A stretch of DNA of 64,000 bases. Source: Terriglobia bacterium (lineage in GTDB: Bacteria > Acidobacteriota > Vicinamibacteria > Vicinamibacterales > CAVVIG01). Below, piece by piece: positions 1-8,188 of the stretch. The notes below the pieces were generated by a model, which was not told the origin of the DNA, did no database searches, and worked only from the letters and a program-made list of their open reading frames with translations. How positions within the stretch are numbered: position 1 is the first letter of the stretch; every line of letters begins with the position of its first letter. The stretch lies in assembly GCA_020073005.1 (NCBI GenBank), contig JAIQFX010000030.1, positions 1 through 64,000 on the forward strand, read 5' to 3'. The translations under genes and the position numbers were made by a program.

Positions 1-60
1 AAGTCGACCGGCGCCGGCGGCCGGGAGGACCATCGCTCTCATCGTCCGAGCGATTATCCG

Positions 61-255
61 CTAGTCCGTGCGCTTCTGCGGATCAGGGGGCATGACGGGC
101 GGCGTCGCGACACCGGTCTCGCTTTCGAGGCTGGAAGGCGGCAGGAGCCAGGCGGCGTCCGGGTGCGGCGGCTCCCGGGGGTCAGGCCGGGGCGCGAGCG
201 GGCTGGGCGGCATCGCCCAGGGTTCCTTGGGCTTGGGTCCGAATCGAATCGCCAT
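61..255 (-). CDS. Hypothetical small proline-rich protein
   Basis: A 64-residue reading frame with an ATG start, rich in proline (about one residue in four) and without a membrane segment or signal peptide. I do not recognise a family. It sits divergently from the sigma-like gene, and the 90 bp between them is AT-rich for this genome, including a TATATATA stretch just before this ATG, as expected of a shared promoter region. The low-complexity composition makes the reading frame uncertain, because an antisense frame is also open over part of it. The first 60 bases of the window contain nothing I can assign. Confidence 0.4.
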   Translation of the reverse strand: MAIRFGPKPKEPWAMPPSPLAPRPDPREPPHPDAAWLLPPSSLESETGVATPPVMPPDPQKRTD

Positions 256-344
256 ATATATAAGGTTGGGAAGCCAAACTACCTGTCAGTAGAGAATGAC
301 GCTCGAACATCCCGCGTATTACCATCCGATTTCTCGGCGAATTC

Positions 345-1433
345 ATGCATCAAGTCATGGCGACGCAACCGGGCGGCGAGCCCCGGGTAGACCCGGCCCT
401 CGTGCCCTTTCTGCACGCGTCCGGTGAGGACGCTGAGCGGTGCCTGGCGGACCTGCTGGCCGGCGAGACCGACCGGACCATCCGCGCCATCGTCTCGCGC
501 ACGCTGTGCGGCAGCTCACGCGGCGGGCGCACGCAGGCGCTCGAAACCGAGGACGTGCGCGCGGACGTAGTCGTCCACCTGCTGTCGCGGCTGCGCCGTC
601 TGAAGACGCAGGCCGATCCGACCGCGATCGAAAACTTCCCGGCGTACGTCGCCGCCATCGCGTATCGCACCTGCTACACGCATCTGCGGCGCCTGTATCC
701 GCAGCGCGCGCGCCTGAAGAACCGGTTGCGCTACGCGCTGACCTACGACGCGGATCTCACGCTCGAACAGGACGCGCTCGGCATCTGGCGCTGCGGGCTG
801 ACGAAGTGGATCGAGCGCGACGCGCCGCTGATGCGCGCCGACGACACGATGCAGCGCTTCCGCAGCGGTCCCTCGGCGTTCGCGCGCGACATCGTGACCG
901 ATCCCGTCGGCTGTGGACTGAGCATCGCCGACACGATGAAGCTGCTGCTCGATCGCATCGGCGAGCCCGTGGATTTCGATGTGCTGGTCGACGCGATCGG
1001 CGGCGTGCTGGGCGTGGACAGCGCGGCTCCGATTTGGTCGGTCGCAGACGCCGCGGACGCCGCGCTCGAGGTCGCCGACCCCGCCGGATCGATCGCCGAC
1101 ACCCTCGTCCACCGGCAGTTCCTGGCGCGGCTCTGGACCGAGGTCCGCGAGCTGCCGGTCAATCAGCGCGTCGCGATCCTGCTCAACCTGCGCGACGAGG
1201 ATGGCATGAGCGCGCTCCCGCTGCTGCCGATGACGGGCATCGCGACGATTCGGCAGATTGCCGAAGTCCTCGCGATGTCGGCCGTCGACCTGGCCGCGCT
1301 CTGGCGGGATCTCCCGCTCGACGATGCGCGGATTGCCGCGCGGCTGCAGCTGAAACGGCAGCAGGTCATCAACCTGCGGAAATCCGGCAGAGAGCGGCTC
1401 GGGCGCCGGATGGCACGGTTTGGAGGACGATGA
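345..1433 (+). CDS. Sigma-70-like RNA polymerase sigma factor, divergent
   Basis: A 362-residue protein, longer than a standard ECF sigma factor (about 180-200 aa). Residues about 60-130 resemble a sigma region 2, with paired aromatic and basic residues (NFPAYVAAIAYRTCYTHLRR). The C-terminal 35 residues form a region-4-like helix-turn-helix (ARLQLKRQQVINLRKSGRERL). The middle of about 150 residues is unassigned. The gene lies 54 bp upstream of a membrane zinc-finger protein of anti-sigma type, which supports the sigma role. It should recruit RNA polymerase to a stress or envelope regulon. A second ATG four codons later (357) is an equally good start, and no clear ribosome binding site separates the two. 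The family call is moderately firm; the regulon is unknown. Confidence 0.7.
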   Translation: MHQVMATQPGGEPRVDPALVPFLHASGEDAERCLADLLAGETDRTIRAIVSRTLCGSSRGGRTQALETEDVRADVVVHLLSRLRRLKTQADPTAIENFPAYVAAIAYRTCYTHLRRLYPQRARLKNRLRYALTYDADLTLEQDALGIWRCGLTKWIERDAPLMRADDTMQRFRSGPSAFARDIVTDPVGCGLSIADTMKLLLDRIGEPVDFDVLVDAIGGVLGVDSAAPIWSVADAADAALEVADPAGSIADTLVHRQFLARLWTEVRELPVNQRVAILLNLRDEDGMSALPLLPMTGIATIRQIAEVLAMSAVDLAALWRDLPLDDARIAARLQLKRQQVINLRKSGRERLGRRMARFGGR

Positions 1434-1487
1434 ACGCGCGCTGGTAATACCGACTGGCGTTTGGACGACGAGGAGTGTGAGGGCTAA

Positions 1488-2504
1488 TTGACCGACCACC
1501 CGACCGATTTCGAGCTGGAACGTTACGCGCACGGCACCTTGAGCGCCGCCGACCTGCTGCGCGTCGACGACCATCTCGCGATCTGCCCGCTGTGCCGCCG
1601 GCGGGCGCTGGAAGTGGCCGATGGCTCACGGCGGCTGGCCAGCACTGTTCACGCCGTGCGCCAGGATCTCTCGGGCGCCGGGGCGGGTTTCGCGCAGAGC
1701 GCCGAGGTCGTGCCGTTCGCGCCGCGGCGATTCACGCTCGGACGCGTGACGGGCTGGGGTCCTGTGATTGCTGTCGCCGCGGTGGCCGCGACCGCGGTCT
1801 TCGCCGTGAACATCCTCTGGGGCACGCGGACGGCGCCGGTCAGCGCGCCGGCGCCCTCGACGCCCGTGGAAAACGCCGCGCCGCAAGTCGCGCGCGCGGA
1901 CACGTTGACGCCGGCGGAACGCGCGCTCGTCGACAGCGCAGCGGCGGACGGCCGGCTGCCGCGGGCGGCGGCGCTCGAGCAGGTCGCGTCGACGACGGGT
2001 GTATTGATGGGCACTCCGGCGCACGACTCGACGTTCGGACCGACAGAGCCGCGCGGCGTGGTGGTCGACGCGGATCGGCCGACGCTGATCTGGAGCTCGG
2101 CCGGGGCCGGCGCCCAGTATCAAGTGTCGGTGTTCGACGAGGCGTTCAATCTCGTCACGTCGAGCGGGTGGCAGGCGGAAACACAGTGGCGCGTCGCGCG
2201 CCCGCTGACGCGCGGCAAGTCGTTTTCCTGGCAGGTGAAGGCTCGAGTGGGCGACGCGACGATCACGGCGCCGGCGCCGCCTCAGCCGGAAGCGAGGTTC
2301 CTCGTGACGACCGTTGAACAGAACGCGCAGCTCGCGGCGATGCGCAAGCGCGCCGGCGATTCACATGTGGCGCTGGCCGTGCTTCTCGCGCAGGCTGGAG
2401 TGCTCGATGAAGCCGAGCGCGAGCTGACGCGCGCGAGCGCGGAGAATCCGAATTCGTCCGCGGTGAAGCGACTGCAGGCGAGCCTCAGCGAGTTGCGGCG
2501 CTAA
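1488..2504 (+). CDS. Membrane-bound zinc-finger anti-sigma factor
   Basis: A 338-residue single-pass membrane protein. The cytoplasmic N-terminus carries a zinc anti-sigma motif H29-x3-C33-x2-C36 (HLAICPLC). A transmembrane helix covers about residues 90-111. A periplasmic region of some 225 residues follows, with a beta-rich middle (about 180-270) and a final TPR-like helix pair. Proteins of this kind hold a sigma factor inactive until cleaved or displaced. The partner is presumably the sigma-like protein encoded just upstream. The start is TTG, preceded by GAGG-type purines. Its 3' end overlaps the convergent CHAT gene by 4 bp. The large periplasmic part suggests that it senses an envelope signal or is cut there. 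Confidence 0.75.
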   Translation: MTDHPTDFELERYAHGTLSAADLLRVDDHLAICPLCRRRALEVADGSRRLASTVHAVRQDLSGAGAGFAQSAEVVPFAPRRFTLGRVTGWGPVIAVAAVAATAVFAVNILWGTRTAPVSAPAPSTPVENAAPQVARADTLTPAERALVDSAAADGRLPRAAALEQVASTTGVLMGTPAHDSTFGPTEPRGVVVDADRPTLIWSSAGAGAQYQVSVFDEAFNLVTSSGWQAETQWRVARPLTRGKSFSWQVKARVGDATITAPAPPQPEARFLVTTVEQNAQLAAMRKRAGDSHVALAVLLAQAGVLDEAERELTRASAENPNSSAVKRLQASLSELRR

Positions 2505-5263
2505 TACCCCGCGCCGACGGTCACCAACCCCGCCCAATAGAACGGATGCCGGTAGCGCGGATCGCGCCGCAACTCGAGCGCGGCCGCGCGCAGATTCTCG
2601 GCGACGTTGCCGTCGCCGCGCAGCAGCGACGCGCGCAGCCGCCGGTGCAACGCGAGCGTCAGCGTCGTCGCGCTCGCCGAGTCGAGCTGCCACAAGCTGA
2701 CGACGGTCGTCGGCGTGCCGGCCGCGAAGAACGCCCACGCGAGACCGATCACGCCCTCGCCCGCGCCGATCTTCCCGCGCGCCGTATCGCACGCGGTCAG
2801 GACGGCGACCGCGGCGTCGAGCTTGAGCGACAGGATCTCCCACGCCTCGAGGCGGCCATCGGTCTGAGCCTCCTGCTGCCCGGCCTTCGTGAGCTGCAGG
2901 AACGAGTACATCGGATTGGTGTCGTCGACGATGCCGTGCGTGGCGAAGTGCAGAACGGTCGCGTCGGCCGTCGCGGCTCTCACGCGCGGCTCGCTGGCGG
3001 CGCCGCCGACGAAGGCTTTGGTGCGGCCGGCGCCGTACAGCGTCGTGAGCGCGGTCGCTTCGGCCTTTGCGTCGGGAATCCGCGGGAGATCGCTCTCCGG
3101 GTCGGCCGCGACGAGCAGGCGCGGCGCGCCGCTGCGCGAGGCGAGCGCCGTGCGGCGCCCTTGCATCGCGTGGAGCACGGCGATCGACGGCGCGTACGCC
3201 ACCGACGCATCATCGATCACGGCGCGGCCCGCCGCCGGCGCGAGCGCTTCGAACGGAACGGTCCACAGCGCATCGTCCGGAATGACCATGAGACGCGTGC
3301 GGCCCGCGAGCGCGTCGCGCGCCGGCTTCAGCAGCAGGTCGTACAAGGCGCGCGCGTCGTCCTGAAAATCCAGCGCGCGCGATCCGAGCTTGCGGCTGAA
3401 GCTTCCGGCCTTGGCCGCGAGCGATTCCTTCGTGACCGGCGAGACGAATTCCGACACGACCGGCGCGGCGCCGGATGCCGCGTCCCCGCGCGTGAGGACG
3501 AAGATGTACGTCACCGTGTCCGTCACCACGTACTCGACGATGGCGGTGCGGGCGTCGGACAGGAGATCGCCGGCCGATCGCACCGGATCGTCGTCGATGC
3601 CGCCGCGCGCGAGCCGTCGGACGGTGTAGCGCGCATCGAGCGAGTCGCGGAACTCGTCGCTCATCAGGCGCGCCCTGCGCAGCCGATCGGTGGCCTCCTC
3701 GACGGCGCCTGCCGGCGCCGCCTGACCGCGTCCGACCGTCCGGAGACGCGCGGTGGCCGTGACGACGTCCTGCTCGAGCGCGCGTTCCTTCTCGCGCTCG
3801 GCGGGCGTCAGCGGCCGGACCGCGACGCTGCCGCCGTCGAGCAAGTCGGCGAGCGCGCGGGCGCGGACGTGTTCGGCCACGCTGAGCGCCTCGGCGGGAC
3901 GATGGGCGTCGACGAGGAGCCCGGTCAGGTTGTGGTACGGCTCGAGCTTGTCCAGCAGGAAGCGCTGGCGCGACTGCGGTCCGCCGGCGACTTCGGCGCG
4001 CACCGCTTCGATCGTTTCGATCGCGTCGCGATACGACCGCTCGGCGCGCGCCGTCTCGTGCAGCGCCCGCAGGATGTTGCCGCCCGTCGTCTGCGGCTGC
4101 CACAGGAATTCGTTCTGCTTCTCCTCCCGCGCCACGGCGATCGCGCGCTCCGCCGACGCGAGACCCTCCGCGAACTTGCCGTCGTCGGCGAGCATGTGCG
4201 CGATGGCGTCGAGGCTCTCGACCGCGCCGGGCAGATCCTTGATCGCTTCCCGGATCGCGAGGCTGCGCCGGTAGCCCTCCAGCGCTTCGTCTTTGTTCTC
4301 GCGGCGGCGAATCGACGCGACGTTGTAGAGACCCGTCGCGATGCCGATGCGATTGCCCGTGCGCTCGTTGATGGCGACCTGCCGCTGGAAGTAGTCGAGC
4401 GCGCGATCGAACTGTCCCAGTTCGCGGTACACGGTGCCAATGTTGCCGAGCTGGTTCGCCATCGGCAGCGTTTGATCGCCGGCCTTCTCGAGGACGCTCA
4501 GTGCGCGTGTGTAGTACTCGAGCGCCAGGTCGTAATTGCCCTGCTCGTCGTGGATGACGCCGATGTTGTTGAGCGTGACGGTGATGTCGGCGGCATCGGA
4601 TGTCTGCTGCTTCAACGTCACGGCTTTTTGATAGCTGTCCAGCGCCTCGCGGTACCGACCCTGGCGCCAGTAGATGAGGCCGATGTTGTTGAACACGCGC
4701 CCCAGCGTCTGTCGATCGCCGGCCGCATCGGCGATGGCCATCGCGCGCTGATTCGCGGCGAGCGCCCGGTCGTAGTCGCTCGTCAGCCGGTAGACGATGG
4801 CGAGGTTGGCGAGCGCGGACGCGATCACGCCGTCGTTGTGAATGGCTTCCCCGGTGGCGAGCGCCCGGTTGAGCGCGTCGAGGGCGGCGGCATATTCGGC
4901 GCGCTGTCCGGGAATCGACGAGTACACGATGAGCGCCATCGCCGCCCCGCGGCGGTCGCCGCGGCGCTCGGCGATATCGTGCAGCGCGAAGTACGCGCGC
5001 GTCGCGTCGTCGGCGCGGCCCATGCGGCGCAGCTCGGCCGCGCGCACGTTGAGCGCCTGCTGCAGTTCTTCAGTGAGAGCCGCGGGCTGCGGGTCGAGCA
5101 ACGCGCCGCGGGCCTCCGGCGTCGAGGCGTCCACCAGGCGCGCGACGAGATCCGCTTTGGCGGACGCCGGCCCCGCAGGCGCCTGCGGCATCGCGCCGCT
5201 CAGCGAGACGCTCGCCAGACAGAGAAACACGACCGCCCGCCACCACCAGGTCACGCGCCGCAT
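2501..5263 (-). CDS. Secreted TPR-CHAT caspase-like protease
   Basis: A 920-residue protein with an N-terminal Sec signal peptide (about residues 1-28). At least seven TPR units follow over about residues 60-430, then a helical linker, then a C-terminal CHAT domain of the caspase/separase clan. The catalytic dyad is present: His about 776 in HFATHG and Cys about 825 in LTACDT, with the family's downstream glycine-rich GEGVIGLAWAF block and SLWQ strand. CHAT proteases are usually held inactive until their TPR region receives a signal. The gene is convergent with the sigma/anti-sigma pair. The signal peptide places it on the periplasmic side, where the anti-sigma protein has its large domain, so that protein is a candidate substrate (inference). 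Confidence 0.88.
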   Translation of the reverse strand: MRRVTWWWRAVVFLCLASVSLSGAMPQAPAGPASAKADLVARLVDASTPEARGALLDPQPAALTEELQQALNVRAAELRRMGRADDATRAYFALHDIAERRGDRRGAAMALIVYSSIPGQRAEYAAALDALNRALATGEAIHNDGVIASALANLAIVYRLTSDYDRALAANQRAMAIADAAGDRQTLGRVFNNIGLIYWRQGRYREALDSYQKAVTLKQQTSDAADITVTLNNIGVIHDEQGNYDLALEYYTRALSVLEKAGDQTLPMANQLGNIGTVYRELGQFDRALDYFQRQVAINERTGNRIGIATGLYNVASIRRRENKDEALEGYRRSLAIREAIKDLPGAVESLDAIAHMLADDGKFAEGLASAERAIAVAREEKQNEFLWQPQTTGGNILRALHETARAERSYRDAIETIEAVRAEVAGGPQSRQRFLLDKLEPYHNLTGLLVDAHRPAEALSVAEHVRARALADLLDGGSVAVRPLTPAEREKERALEQDVVTATARLRTVGRGQAAPAGAVEEATDRLRRARLMSDEFRDSLDARYTVRRLARGGIDDDPVRSAGDLLSDARTAIVEYVVTDTVTYIFVLTRGDAASGAAPVVSEFVSPVTKESLAAKAGSFSRKLGSRALDFQDDARALYDLLLKPARDALAGRTRLMVIPDDALWTVPFEALAPAAGRAVIDDASVAYAPSIAVLHAMQGRRTALASRSGAPRLLVAADPESDLPRIPDAKAEATALTTLYGAGRTKAFVGGAASEPRVRAATADATVLHFATHGIVDDTNPMYSFLQLTKAGQQEAQTDGRLEAWEILSLKLDAAVAVLTACDTARGKIGAGEGVIGLAWAFFAAGTPTTVVSLWQLDSASATTLTLALHRRLRASLLRGDGNVAENLRAAALELRRDPRYRHPFYWAGLVTVGAGY

Positions 5264-5285
5264 TACAACACGATCGGAAGTTGAG

Positions 5286-5317
5286 GATTTGGGGATTTGA
5301 GGATTTGAGGATTTGAG
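5286..5317. repeat. Left arm of inverted repeat (GGATTTGA words)
   Basis: Thirty-two bases built from an 8-bp word (GGATTTGA). Its reverse complement recurs at 5823-5854 with 31 of 32 bases identical. The two arms bracket the four-helix-bundle gene. The stretch is much richer in A and T than its surroundings. Confidence 0.9.
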
Positions 5318-5440
5318 AGAGACGTAAGAAAGTGCAAGGGCCTGATGTCAACCGGTGGGCAACTGCTGCGTACTTTCCGGGTGAATGACGTAAATCAGGC
5401 CGAAACGACGACGGCAAGAACGTTGCACCGTGGATTTCTC

Positions 5441-5863
5441 ATGGTCTCCACAGCCGACGACCTGCGTCAACGTTTGAAGCGATTCGCATTCGGCGTCATC
5501 AATCTTGTCAAGAGCCTGTCGAGGAATACGGCCACTGATGCCATCGCGCGTCAGTTGATTCGGTCGGGCACAGGGGTTGCCGCGAACCATCGAGGCGCGT
5601 GCCGTGCAAGGTCCAGGCGGGAATTCATCGCCCGGCTCGCCGTCGCGCTCGAAGAAGCCGACGAGACCGAGCTCTGGCTGGAAACCCTGATGATCTGCGA
5701 CCTCGCGGCGAAGGCCGCCGTCGCGCCGCTCTATGCCGAGGCGCGCGAAATACGCGCGATCCTTTCCGCTTCAGTCAGGACTGCGCGCGCCCGCGACAAA
5801 TCCCGTCAATCTCTTCCAACTCCTCAAATCCCCAAATCCTCAAATCCCCAAATCGAGATATAG
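5441..5863 (+). CDS. Four-helix-bundle protein (23S rRNA intervening-sequence protein family)
   Basis: A 140-residue protein from the ATG at 5441. It has the family signature: RQLIRSGTGVAANHRGACRA, then ARSRREFIARLAVALEEADE, then TELWLETL. Members form a four-helix bundle and were first found encoded in insertions inside 23S rRNA genes; their role is not established. The related Avd protein binds the reverse transcriptase of diversity-generating retroelements. No rRNA or reverse transcriptase lies nearby here. The gene is bracketed by a 32-bp inverted repeat (5286-5317 and 5823-5854), and the last 14 or so codons are made of the right arm itself, giving an unstructured SSNPQ-type tail. An in-frame upstream start at 5345 exists but lies outside the conserved domain. 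Confidence 0.85.
   Translation: MVSTADDLRQRLKRFAFGVINLVKSLSRNTATDAIARQLIRSGTGVAANHRGACRARSRREFIARLAVALEEADETELWLETLMICDLAAKAAVAPLYAEAREIRAILSASVRTARARDKSRQSLPTPQIPKSSNPQIEI
5823..5854. repeat. Right arm of inverted repeat, overlapping a gene end
   Basis: Reverse complement of 5286-5317 with one mismatch. It encodes the C-terminal tail of the four-helix-bundle protein and ends 7 bp before the probable -10 box of the next gene. Confidence 0.9.
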
Positions 5864-5866
5864 AAT
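5861..5866 (+). promoter_or_regulatory. -10 box TAGAAT for a leaderless start
   Basis: TAGAAT ends 7 nt before the GTG at 5874, and no Shine-Dalgarno sequence lies between. Transcription would begin at or next to the start codon. This supports the GTG over the upstream in-frame starts that lie inside the four-helix-bundle gene. Confidence 0.6.
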
Positions 5867-5873
5867 TCCTCCC

Positions 5874-6869
5874 GTGCCCCGTAACGCCGAAGTCATCCGC
5901 CAGTGGACGATTCTTCGCGAGATCGAGCGCACGCGCGCGACCGGCGTGACGATTGACGAGCTGGCGGCGCTGTGCGACGTGACGACGCGCACGATCCGCC
6001 GCGATCTCCAGGCGCTCGAGGAAGCCGGCTTTCCTTTGTTCGACGACCGATCGGACGAAGACGGCAAGACGCGGTGGCGGGTGAATGGGCAAGCGTTCAA
6101 GGGCCTCGCCGCGGGTCTGACCGTCTCGGAACTGTGCGCGCTCTACTTCAGCCGGACGCTGCTCGAGTCGCTGTCGGGCACGCCGTTCCGCGACGACGTC
6201 GAGAGCGCGTTCGAGAAGCTGGCGTCGGGCCTGACGCCGCACATGCGGCAGTTCCTCGATCAGCTGCCGCGCGTCCTCGCGACCAAGGCCGACCCGATGC
6301 GCCGGCGCGGCGCCGACGCCGCGCAGCCGCGCCTCGTCGCGCGCGCGCTCGAGGCGACGCTGCAGCAGCGGCAGGCGACGATCACGTATCACTCGAAGTC
6401 GAGCGATCGGACGAAGACGTATCTCGTCCATCCGTACCGCCTCGCCTACGCGCAGGGTGGACTGTATCTGCTGGCCTACGTTCCCGAGTACGGCGAAGTC
6501 CGGACGTTCGCGGCCGAGCGAATTCTGGAGATCTCGCTGCTCGAGGAGCGGTTCACTCCGATTGAAGAACTCCCGGATGCCGCGTTCCCCCACTCGCTCG
6601 GCGTCCACTCGGGTCCGCCCGAGCACGTCGAGATCGCATTCGAGCCGGCCGTGGCCGACTACGTGCGCGCGCGCGAGTGGCATCCGTCGCAGCAGCTGCG
6701 CGGCACCGAAGGCGGCGGCGTGGCCGTGACACTGGACGTCTGCCTCGATCGCGCGCTGCAGAGCTGGATCCTCAGCTTCGGTCCGTTCGCCCGCGTCCTC
6801 GCCCCAAGTCAGCTTGCGCACGACATCGCGGGACAGCTCGATGAAGCGCGATCGAGGTACGCGTCATGA
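5874..6869 (+). CDS. HTH and WYL-domain transcriptional regulator
   Basis: A 331-residue regulator. Residues about 10-60 form a DeoR/HTH_11-type helix-turn-helix (ELAALCDVTTRTIRRDLQAL). The middle holds a WYL domain, in which the motif appears as HPYRLAYAQGGLYLLAYVP, and the C-terminal 100 residues match the WCX region. WYL domains bind nucleic acid or small ligands and switch the HTH. The GTG start at 5874 is preferred because it begins right before the HTH and has a -10-like box 7 nt upstream. The last codon overlaps the next gene (ATGA), so regulator and amidohydrolase are translationally coupled and probably functionally linked. Confidence 0.88.
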   Translation: MPRNAEVIRQWTILREIERTRATGVTIDELAALCDVTTRTIRRDLQALEEAGFPLFDDRSDEDGKTRWRVNGQAFKGLAAGLTVSELCALYFSRTLLESLSGTPFRDDVESAFEKLASGLTPHMRQFLDQLPRVLATKADPMRRRGADAAQPRLVARALEATLQQRQATITYHSKSSDRTKTYLVHPYRLAYAQGGLYLLAYVPEYGEVRTFAAERILEISLLEERFTPIEELPDAAFPHSLGVHSGPPEHVEIAFEPAVADYVRAREWHPSQQLRGTEGGGVAVTLDVCLDRALQSWILSFGPFARVLAPSQLAHDIAGQLDEARSRYAS

Positions 6870-8116
6870 CTCCAAGTCAGGCAGGGCGGGTAAGGCAGGT
6901 GGGGCTGGTAGGGATGGTGGGGATGGTGGGAATGATGCTCACGACGACGCCTGCGTTCGCGGCCACGACAGCGATCAAGGCGGGCCGGCTGATCGATCCG
7001 TCCGGCCGCGTCGTCACGAACGCCGTCATCGTCATCGACAACGATCGCATCACGTCGATCGGAACGAGCGTGCCGTCAGGAGCAGAGGTGATCGACCTCG
7101 GCCGCTTCACGATCATCCCCGGCTTGATCGATCTCCACACGCACATGACGTACTACTGGGATCGCACGCCGGGCACGCGTCCGCTGAATCAGCCGCGGCG
7201 TCCGGCGGGCGTGACGACGGTCCTCGCCGCGGAGAACGCGCGGCGGACGCTCGAGACCGGCGTGACGACGGTCCGCGATCTCGGCGCGTCGAATGAGGTC
7301 GACTACGCGATGCGCGATCTGATCGACATGGGCAAGATGGTCGGGCCGCGGATGTTCGTCGCCGGCCAGGGCATTTCGGCCCCGCGCGCCGGCGCGCCGG
7401 CGCCCGACTACGCGCAACTGGCCGACGCGCGCGTCGCGGCCGGATCGGATTGGGTCAAGATCTACGGCTCGCGCGGCAGCTACCAGAGTGTCGACACGAC
7501 GCAGACGCTGACGTACGCCGAGATGAAAGCCGCCGTCGACGCCGCGCACGCGAAGCACCATCGCGTCGCGATCCATTCGTACGGGCCGTCCGGGGTGAAG
7601 GACGCCGTCCGCGCCGGCGCGGATTCCGTCGAGCACGGCATCGATCTGGACGATGAGACGATCGCGGACATGGTCGCGCGCGGGACCGTCTGGGTGCCGA
7701 CGATCGATCACAACCGCTACTACGTCGACGCGAAGGACGAATTCGGCTTCGCGCCCGACACGATTCCGCCGCTGCAGGCGTACATCGAAAGGAATCTCGA
7801 GTCGACGAAGCGCGCGTTCAAAGCGGGTGTGAGGATCGGGATGGGATCGGACGCGGTGTACACGATGTTCGGCCAGAACACGCGCGAGCTCCGCTGGTTC
7901 GTCAGGGCCGGGATGACGCCGGCGCAGGCGCTCGCGACGGCGACGACGATTCCCGCTGCCCTGCTCGGACACGAGGAGGACCTCGGCGCGCTTGCGCCCG
8001 GCTACTTCGCCGACCTCGTCGCGGTAGACGGCGATCCGCTGGCCGACATCGACGCCGTGATCAATCAGGTACGATGGGTGATGAAGGGCGGGACGGTCGT
8101 AGTCGACAAAAGGTAG
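6866..8116 (+). CDS. Secreted metal-dependent amidohydrolase
   Basis: A 416-residue enzyme of the amidohydrolase superfamily, imidazolonepropionase/prolidase-like branch. It keeps the first metal-binding pair (GLIDLHTHM), two later histidines (VAIHSYG and SVEHGIDL) and the final aspartate (RIGMGSDAV). The N-terminal 30 or so residues form a signal peptide, so it probably acts in the periplasm on a peptide or cyclic amide; the substrate cannot be told. The signal peptide is unusual: it is encoded by a G-rich repeat (6880-6935) and reads as repeated VGMVGM units. It overlaps the upstream WYL regulator by 4 bp. Confidence 0.88.
   Translation: MTPSQAGRVRQVGLVGMVGMVGMMLTTTPAFAATTAIKAGRLIDPSGRVVTNAVIVIDNDRITSIGTSVPSGAEVIDLGRFTIIPGLIDLHTHMTYYWDRTPGTRPLNQPRRPAGVTTVLAAENARRTLETGVTTVRDLGASNEVDYAMRDLIDMGKMVGPRMFVAGQGISAPRAGAPAPDYAQLADARVAAGSDWVKIYGSRGSYQSVDTTQTLTYAEMKAAVDAAHAKHHRVAIHSYGPSGVKDAVRAGADSVEHGIDLDDETIADMVARGTVWVPTIDHNRYYVDAKDEFGFAPDTIPPLQAYIERNLESTKRAFKAGVRIGMGSDAVYTMFGQNTRELRWFVRAGMTPAQALATATTIPAALLGHEEDLGALAPGYFADLVAVDGDPLADIDAVINQVRWVMKGGTVVVDKR
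6880..6935 (+). repeat. G-rich repeat inside a signal-peptide coding region
   Basis: Tandem words such as GGGATGGTG form a run of GG, GGG and GGGG tracts on the coding strand, with the pattern of a possible G-quadruplex. The 16 bp at 6894-6909 recur exactly, in reverse complement, in the intergenic region at 28444-28459. A looser relative lies at 12240-12265. Confidence 0.75.
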
Positions 8117-8180
8117 AAGTGAAAACTGAAAAGAGAAAAGTGAAAACTGAAAGCTGAAAGCTGAAAGCTGACAGCCGAGA
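8117..8180. repeat. Tandem heptamer repeat (GAAAGCT / GAAAACT words)
   Basis: Starts directly after the amidohydrolase stop codon and fills nearly all of the gap to the next gene. The unit is about 7 bp. Thirteen bases at 8166-8178 (AGCTGACAGCCGA) recur exactly at 36891-36903 inside the copper ATPase gene. Confidence 0.85.
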
Positions 8181-8188
8181 GCTCATTC

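Noticed and set aside
345-5263. Type III-E CRISPR (Craspase) locus
   Set aside because: No gRAMP or other Cas protein and no repeats. The CHAT protein has a signal peptide, unlike the cytoplasmic Craspase subunit.
2546-5284. 912-residue open frame on the plus strand opposite the CHAT gene
   Set aside because: Arg-rich, low-complexity translation with no domain; it mirrors the codon bias of the real gene on the other strand. The long frames at 12258-13784, 18928-20937, 21387-23078, 24294-26447 and 30049-33306 are rejected for the same reason.
5286-5863. Diversity-generating retroelement
   Set aside because: The four-helix protein resembles Avd, but there is no reverse transcriptase and no template/variable repeat pair with adenine-specific changes.
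5441-5863. 23S rRNA intervening sequence
   Set aside because: No rRNA sequence flanks the gene; both neighbours are protein genes.
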